Made by a program: the position numbers and the translations under genes
Shown here: positions 5,298 through 8,533 of the stretch, piece by piece
Numbering within the stretch: the first letter of the stretch is position 1
How the letters are laid out: each line of letters starts with the position of its first letter
Assembly: GCA_905199135.1 (NCBI GenBank)
Contig: CAJKFC010000077.1
Span: forward strand, 1-8,533
Source of the DNA: an uncultured Eubacteriales bacterium
GTDB lineage: Bacteria > Bacillota > Clostridia > Oscillospirales > Butyricicoccaceae
Reading direction: 5' to 3'
Length of the DNA: 8,533 bases
Notes under the pieces: model-generated
The model's input: the letters and a program-made list of their open reading frames with translations, nothing else
Database searches by the model: none
Told to the model about the DNA's origin: nothing

Positions 5298-6746
5298 TTA
5301 TTTTGTAAGTCTTTCAAGTATGCCGAGAAGCAAGTCAAATGCGTGTTTAAAGGAAGGAAGCTCAACATACTCATCGGGAGTGTGGGCTCCGCCTGCGTTG
5401 GGGCCTATGCCTACAATGTCAAGGCCGGGGAGAAGGGCACGGAAAACTCCCGTTTCGGTTCCGCCGTGGACGGCGTTTACCTTTCCGTCCTTGCCGGTCA
5501 TCTCCTTGTAGACTTCCATTGCAATATTCCTTATCTTGGAATCGGGATTGAAGGCGAAAGCAGGGTAGCTGCCTGTTGCTTCAAACTCTGCTCCGACAAG
5601 GTCAGCTATATCGGCAACGGTGTCAGATATAGAGTGTACGAGAGAATCTTCAGCCGAACGGATAGTGATTTCATAGACTACCTTGTCATCCTGCATTGTA
5701 ACAACTCCTACATTGAGAGATGCGTTTACAAGACCGTCTATGGCCATGTGCTTCATCATTACGCCGTTGGGAAGTATATGGCTGAGGCGTACGATTTTAT
5801 CTGTTGCCTCGCGGCATATCATCTCGGAAACCTCTGTATTTTCGGTTATAACCTTGAGACCGTTATCGGAATGCTGAAGCTCATTCTGGATTTCAGCTTC
5901 GGTATTTTTGATGATTTCCAAAGCTTTATCGATGTTTTCAGCCGCCATGACTATTACGCAGTCACTCTCACGGGGAATGGCGTTGCCCTTGAAACCGCCG
6001 GATATTGAAGCTATATTAAAGGGTATCTCTTTCTTTATATTGTAAAGGATGCGGCCCATGATCTTGTTGGAGTTGCCGCGCTCTTTATCTATCATGCCGC
6101 CGCTGTGACCGCCCAAAAGACCGCGGATATGTATGGCGAGAGCCTGACCGCAGCTCTTTTCCTTTTTAAAGGGGACAGTTATGAAATTATATATTCCGCC
6201 TGCAGAAGACGCGAGAAATTTTCCCTCCCCACCGCCGTCCATGCTTATCATGGTTCTTGCGGAGAGATGTTCGCCGCTCATTTTCATGGCGCCGACAAGA
6301 CCTACCTCTTCCATGGCCGTCATGACGCACTCAAGGGGAGGATGTACTACATCGTCTCTGTCCAAAACTGCCATCATATAGGCGAGAGCATAGCCGTCAT
6401 CACAGCCCAAAGTTGTGCCTTCTGCCTTGAGAATATCGCCTTCTACCTTGAGCTTAAGGCCGTCTTTTTCCCAGTCGTGTACTGTGGCCTGATTCTTTTC
6501 AGGGACTATGTCAAGGTGTCCCTGAAGCATTACGGGAGGGAGATTTTCGCAGCCTTTTGAACCGGGCTTTTTGATGATTACATTGTTCCACTCGTCTTTT
6601 ACGGCCCAAAGGTTTCTCTTTTTGGCAAAGTCCAGCATAAAATCGGCTATTGCAGCTTCGTTGCGGGAAGCGCGGGGAATAGCACTTATATCTTCAAAAA
6701 AGCGAAGGGCGTCTGCCGGCTCTCTGCCGTGAATGACATAGTTCAT
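5298..6746 (-). CDS. pepD: Aminoacyl-histidine dipeptidase, M20 family (PepD type)
   Basis: A 482-residue cytosolic metallopeptidase (E. coli PepD is 485). By family, it cleaves Xaa-His dipeptides such as carnosine and other dipeptides, using two zinc ions. Expected residues are in place: GHLD (76-79) with zinc ligand His77 and Asp79, Asp116 (LGCDDG, 113-118) bridging the metals, Glu146/Glu147 (AMEEVG) as base and ligand, Asp170 (SMDGGG), and His455 (GAHTPDE). The lid/dimer domain carries GGHSGG (212-217). Two motifs are unorthodox: CDDG where ADNG is usual, and DGGGEG where an acidic cluster follows the Asp in relatives. I chose ATG at 6746, eight bases after AAGGAG; the frame extends to a GTG at 6755 that overlaps the binding site and is unlikely as a start. 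It is monocistronic, with its own promoter and terminator. Confidence 0.93.
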   Translation of the reverse strand: MNYVIHGREPADALRFFEDISAIPRASRNEAAIADFMLDFAKKRNLWAVKDEWNNVIIKKPGSKGCENLPPVMLQGHLDIVPEKNQATVHDWEKDGLKLKVEGDILKAEGTTLGCDDGYALAYMMAVLDRDDVVHPPLECVMTAMEEVGLVGAMKMSGEHLSARTMISMDGGGEGKFLASSAGGIYNFITVPFKKEKSCGQALAIHIRGLLGGHSGGMIDKERGNSNKIMGRILYNIKKEIPFNIASISGGFKGNAIPRESDCVIVMAAENIDKALEIIKNTEAEIQNELQHSDNGLKVITENTEVSEMICREATDKIVRLSHILPNGVMMKHMAIDGLVNASLNVGVVTMQDDKVVYEITIRSAEDSLVHSISDTVADIADLVGAEFEATGSYPAFAFNPDSKIRNIAMEVYKEMTGKDGKVNAVHGGTETGVFRALLPGLDIVGIGPNAGGAHTPDEYVELPSFKHAFDLLLGILERLTK

Positions 6747-6760
6747 ACTTAACACTCCTT
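6747..6760 (-). promoter_or_regulatory. Ribosome binding site that fixes the pepD start
   Basis: AAGGAG (6760-6755 on the minus strand) is followed by eight bases and the ATG at 6746. An in-frame GTG at 6755-6753 begins on the last base of this site and so cannot be served by it. Confidence 0.8.
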
Positions 6761-6785
6761 ATAAAATAATTTATTTAATATAGAC

Positions 6786-6814
6786 AGTATACATTAAACA
6801 TCGTAAAATTACAA
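6786..6814 (-). promoter_or_regulatory. Promoter of pepD
   Basis: On the minus strand TTGTAA (6814-6809) and TATACT (6791-6786) are separated by 17 bases, giving a start near 6779 and a leader of about 33 bases. The intergenic region is AT-rich around it. Confidence 0.65.
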
Positions 6815-6877
6815 GTGCAATCTGCGAAAAAAATATTATAAAAAATTCTTTAACCTATTTCATTATAAGATTTTATA

Positions 6878-6886
6878 TGGTATAAT
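6878..6886 (+). promoter_or_regulatory. Extended -10 promoter of the MATE transporter gene
   Basis: TGGTATAAT is a perfect extended -10 element (TG-N-TATAAT, hexamer 6881-6886). The position 17 bases upstream has only a poor -35 match (TTTCAT), as is common for extended -10 promoters. Upstream sequence is A/T-tract rich, and the leader is about 25 bases. Confidence 0.65.
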
Positions 6887-6917
6887 AGGGTTAAAATAAA
6901 AAAGGAGAAAGGGGCTT

Positions 6918-8426
6918 ATGGGAAAAGGAACAAAAGACCTTGATACCAAAAAGGTCAAAACAGCGCTTGATGACCTGCCGTGGGGCGAAGAAAAAGAAGT
7001 GGACAACAAGCACATAATGGGCAAGCAGCCGCTGCCCGAAGGCGTGACTAAAAAGATGGTCTATAACGACATCATCAAAATAGCGGGTCCTTCTTTTGTG
7101 GAGCTTATGCTCACTCAGCTCACATCAATGGTCGACCTCATGATGGTGGGAAAACTCGGCGCATGGGCTGTTGCCGCAGTTGGTCTGACTACACAGCCGA
7201 AGTTTTTGATCGCAACGGTATTCATGTCGCTCAATATCGGTACCATGGCTATGATAGCAAGGTACAGAGGAGCCGACAACCGTGACAAGGCAAGGCTGAT
7301 TTTGCGACAGGCAATGCTGATAAACTTTATTGTCGGCGTTATAGGCTCGATTCTCGGCTTTATATTCGCCGAGGACATGATAAGATTTATGGGAGCTGCC
7401 GATGATCAGACTCTTGCAGGCGGTACAGCCTATCTGCAGATTCAGATGCTCGGCATTTTAACGGTGTCGCTCACATCGGTGGTAACCAGTGCATTGAGAG
7501 CAACTGGCGACTCAAAAACCGCTATGATATACAACACCACGGCCAATGCCGTCAATGTTGTATTCAACTATCTTCTCATTTTCGGACATTTCGGATTCCC
7601 GAGAATGGAAGTTGCCGGCGCTTCTCTGGCCACAGTCATCGGTCAGATTGTAGCCTGCATTATGGCTATGACAACTATAATGAAGAAAAAACAGTATGCA
7701 AGACTTGAGTTTGTAAAAGGCGGTTTCAAACCTGATAAAGAGGCTATCGCAGGTATTTTCGATATAGGTATGCCCGCTATGGGTGAGAGAATTGCCATGC
7801 GTATAGGCATGATAATCTATACAAAGACGGTTGCATCTCTCGGAACGGTCGCCATGGCAACCCATCAGATATGCATGAACATCCAGGCGCTGACATTTAT
7901 GAACGGCGAGGCGTTCTCAGTTTCTGCCACATCGCTTGTCGGTCAGAGCCTCGGAAAGAGAAGAGACGATATGGCTGTTCACTATTCCAAATCGACTCAG
8001 AGACTCGGTATGTTTATATCCCTCTGCATAGGCATAGGTGTTTTCTTCTTCAATCAGCAAATCCTGGCTCTTTACAGCGATGATATGCAGATAATCGCCA
8101 TGGGCGGAATCCTGCTCCAAATGGTTGCTCTTATACAGCCTCTTCAGGCTTCGCAGTTCATATTTGCAGGTGTTCTCCGCGGCGCAGGCGATACAAAATA
8201 TACTGCTATCGTTTCGTTTGTTACAATGCTTATCATTCGTCCCGTTATGGCAATTATCGCCATAAATCAGTTTGGTCTCGGACTTAAAGGTGCCTGGTAC
8301 GCTCTTGTGGTAGATCAGCTAACGAGAACTCTTCTTATAGGACGAAGGTATTATCAGGGCAAGTGGATACATATTCTTAAGCACCATGACGCTTCCGCTT
8401 CCAATGATAGTGCTGCTATGGAGTAA
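6918..8426 (+). CDS. MATE-family multidrug/metabolite efflux transporter
   Basis: A 502-residue membrane protein with about twelve hydrophobic segments in two homologous halves. MATE hallmarks in the N-lobe: SMVDLMMVGKLGAWAVAAVGL (70-90) with Asp73, and ALRATGDSKTAMI (192-204) followed by NVVFNYLLIFG (213-223). In the C-lobe: the matching ATHQ (314-317), GEAFSVSATSLVGQSLG (330-346), and GVLRGAGDTKYTAI (418-431). Such proteins export cationic compounds by sodium or proton antiport. The substrate cannot be inferred, nor the NorM/DinF/BexA-type subgroup. The first ~45 residues are hydrophilic and charged and precede TM1, longer than in most family members. The upstream ATG at 6918 is served by AAAGGAG (6901-6907) or GGGG nearer the start; the internal Met34 has no ribosome site. 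It has its own promoter and terminator, is divergent from pepD, and shows no clear operon partner. Confidence 0.92.
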   Translation: MGKGTKDLDTKKVKTALDDLPWGEEKEVDNKHIMGKQPLPEGVTKKMVYNDIIKIAGPSFVELMLTQLTSMVDLMMVGKLGAWAVAAVGLTTQPKFLIATVFMSLNIGTMAMIARYRGADNRDKARLILRQAMLINFIVGVIGSILGFIFAEDMIRFMGAADDQTLAGGTAYLQIQMLGILTVSLTSVVTSALRATGDSKTAMIYNTTANAVNVVFNYLLIFGHFGFPRMEVAGASLATVIGQIVACIMAMTTIMKKKQYARLEFVKGGFKPDKEAIAGIFDIGMPAMGERIAMRIGMIIYTKTVASLGTVAMATHQICMNIQALTFMNGEAFSVSATSLVGQSLGKRRDDMAVHYSKSTQRLGMFISLCIGIGVFFFNQQILALYSDDMQIIAMGGILLQMVALIQPLQASQFIFAGVLRGAGDTKYTAIVSFVTMLIIRPVMAIIAINQFGLGLKGAWYALVVDQLTRTLLIGRRYYQGKWIHILKHHDASASNDSAAME

Positions 8427-8440
8427 AACATTAACATAAT

Positions 8441-8473
8441 AAAAAATCGGAAAGCTTAGCTTTCCGATTTTTT
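8441..8473 (+). terminator. Rho-independent terminator of the MATE gene
   Basis: A perfect 15-bp stem (arms 8441-8455 and 8459-8473, loop TTA) with core ATCGGAAAGC/GCTTTCCGAT ends in a run of eight T followed by ATTTT. It lies 14 bases after the TAA stop. The A-run on the left would allow leftward function too. Confidence 0.9.
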
Positions 8474-8490
8474 TTATTTTGTGTAACGAA

Positions 8491-8513
8491 AACTACCGGC
8501 AGTGCCGGTAGTT
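8491..8513 (-). terminator. Hairpin, probable terminator of a leftward gene beyond the window
   Basis: AACTACCGGCA and TGCCGGTAGTT form a perfect 11-bp inverted repeat around G8502. Read rightward no T-run follows; read leftward it is followed by TTTTCGTT. It therefore fits the end of a minus-strand gene whose stop would lie at or past the right edge. Minus-strand stops are available at the very edge (TAA or TAG within 8524-8533), but no coding stretch is visible. Confidence 0.6.
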
Positions 8514-8533
8514 CCAAAAAGCTTTAGCTATGA

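Noticed and set aside
5289..6008. Long rightward open frame (239 codons) opposite pepD
   Set aside because: It is antisense to a clearly conserved peptidase gene, has no ribosome site or recognisable domain, and has Cys/Tyr-rich shadow-like composition.
6105..6560. Rightward frame opposite pepD (151 codons)
   Set aside because: It is antisense to the zinc-site region of pepD, whose protein sequence is conserved; no ribosome site is visible.
6753..6755. GTG at 6755 as the pepD start
   Set aside because: It overlaps the AAGGAG ribosome binding site, which is correctly spaced only for the ATG at 6746.

Overview
The window looks like a piece of a Bacillota (Clostridia-type) chromosome of moderate GC content. 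The evidence is strong AGGAG-type ribosome binding sites, sigma-A-like promoters in AT-rich gaps, frequent AGA and ATA codons, a Gram-positive-style lipoprotein signal, a stand-alone small alarmone synthetase and compact operons closed by stem-loop/T-run terminators. This assignment is inference; no rRNA or other taxonomic marker is present. I see no mobile element, CRISPR array, tRNA or rRNA, and no gene-free stretch longer than about 175 bases.

Layout, left to right. Positions 2-115 (+) are the last 37 codons of a sensor histidine kinase. Two terminators follow (115-154 for the kinase, 193-221 for the converging operon). Positions 226-4011 (-) hold a polyamine-type ABC importer operon read right to left: potA (ATPase), potB (permease), then a single open frame in which potC (permease) runs without a stop into potD (lipoprotein binding protein). 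A divergent control region (4012-4136) carries overlapping promoters for potA and for a rightward pair: an HxlR-family regulator (4137-4571) and a RelQ/SAS-type small (p)ppGpp synthetase (4583-5257). A bidirectional terminator (5260-5290) separates these from a leftward M20 dipeptidase of the PepD type (5298-6746). A second divergent control region (6747-6917) precedes a rightward MATE-family transporter (6918-8426), which ends in a strong terminator. A further hairpin at 8491-8513 probably terminates a leftward gene lying outside the window.

How the parts may work together. PotA energises the PotB/PotC channel, and the PotD lipoprotein delivers substrate. The HxlR regulator sits back-to-back with potA on overlapping promoters, so it is the obvious candidate to control both its own operon and the transporter; this is inference from position. 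Co-transcription of the regulator with a (p)ppGpp synthetase would tie alarmone production to the same signal. PepD and the MATE pump show no evident functional link to the rest.

The most noteworthy point is the PotC-PotD junction. The fusion depends on an A6 tract: one A more or fewer gives an immediate stop. A good internal ribosome binding site and complete lipoprotein signal peptide mean free PotD can also be made. Otherwise the window is fairly ordinary, and I do not see convincing evidence of a wholly undescribed system.
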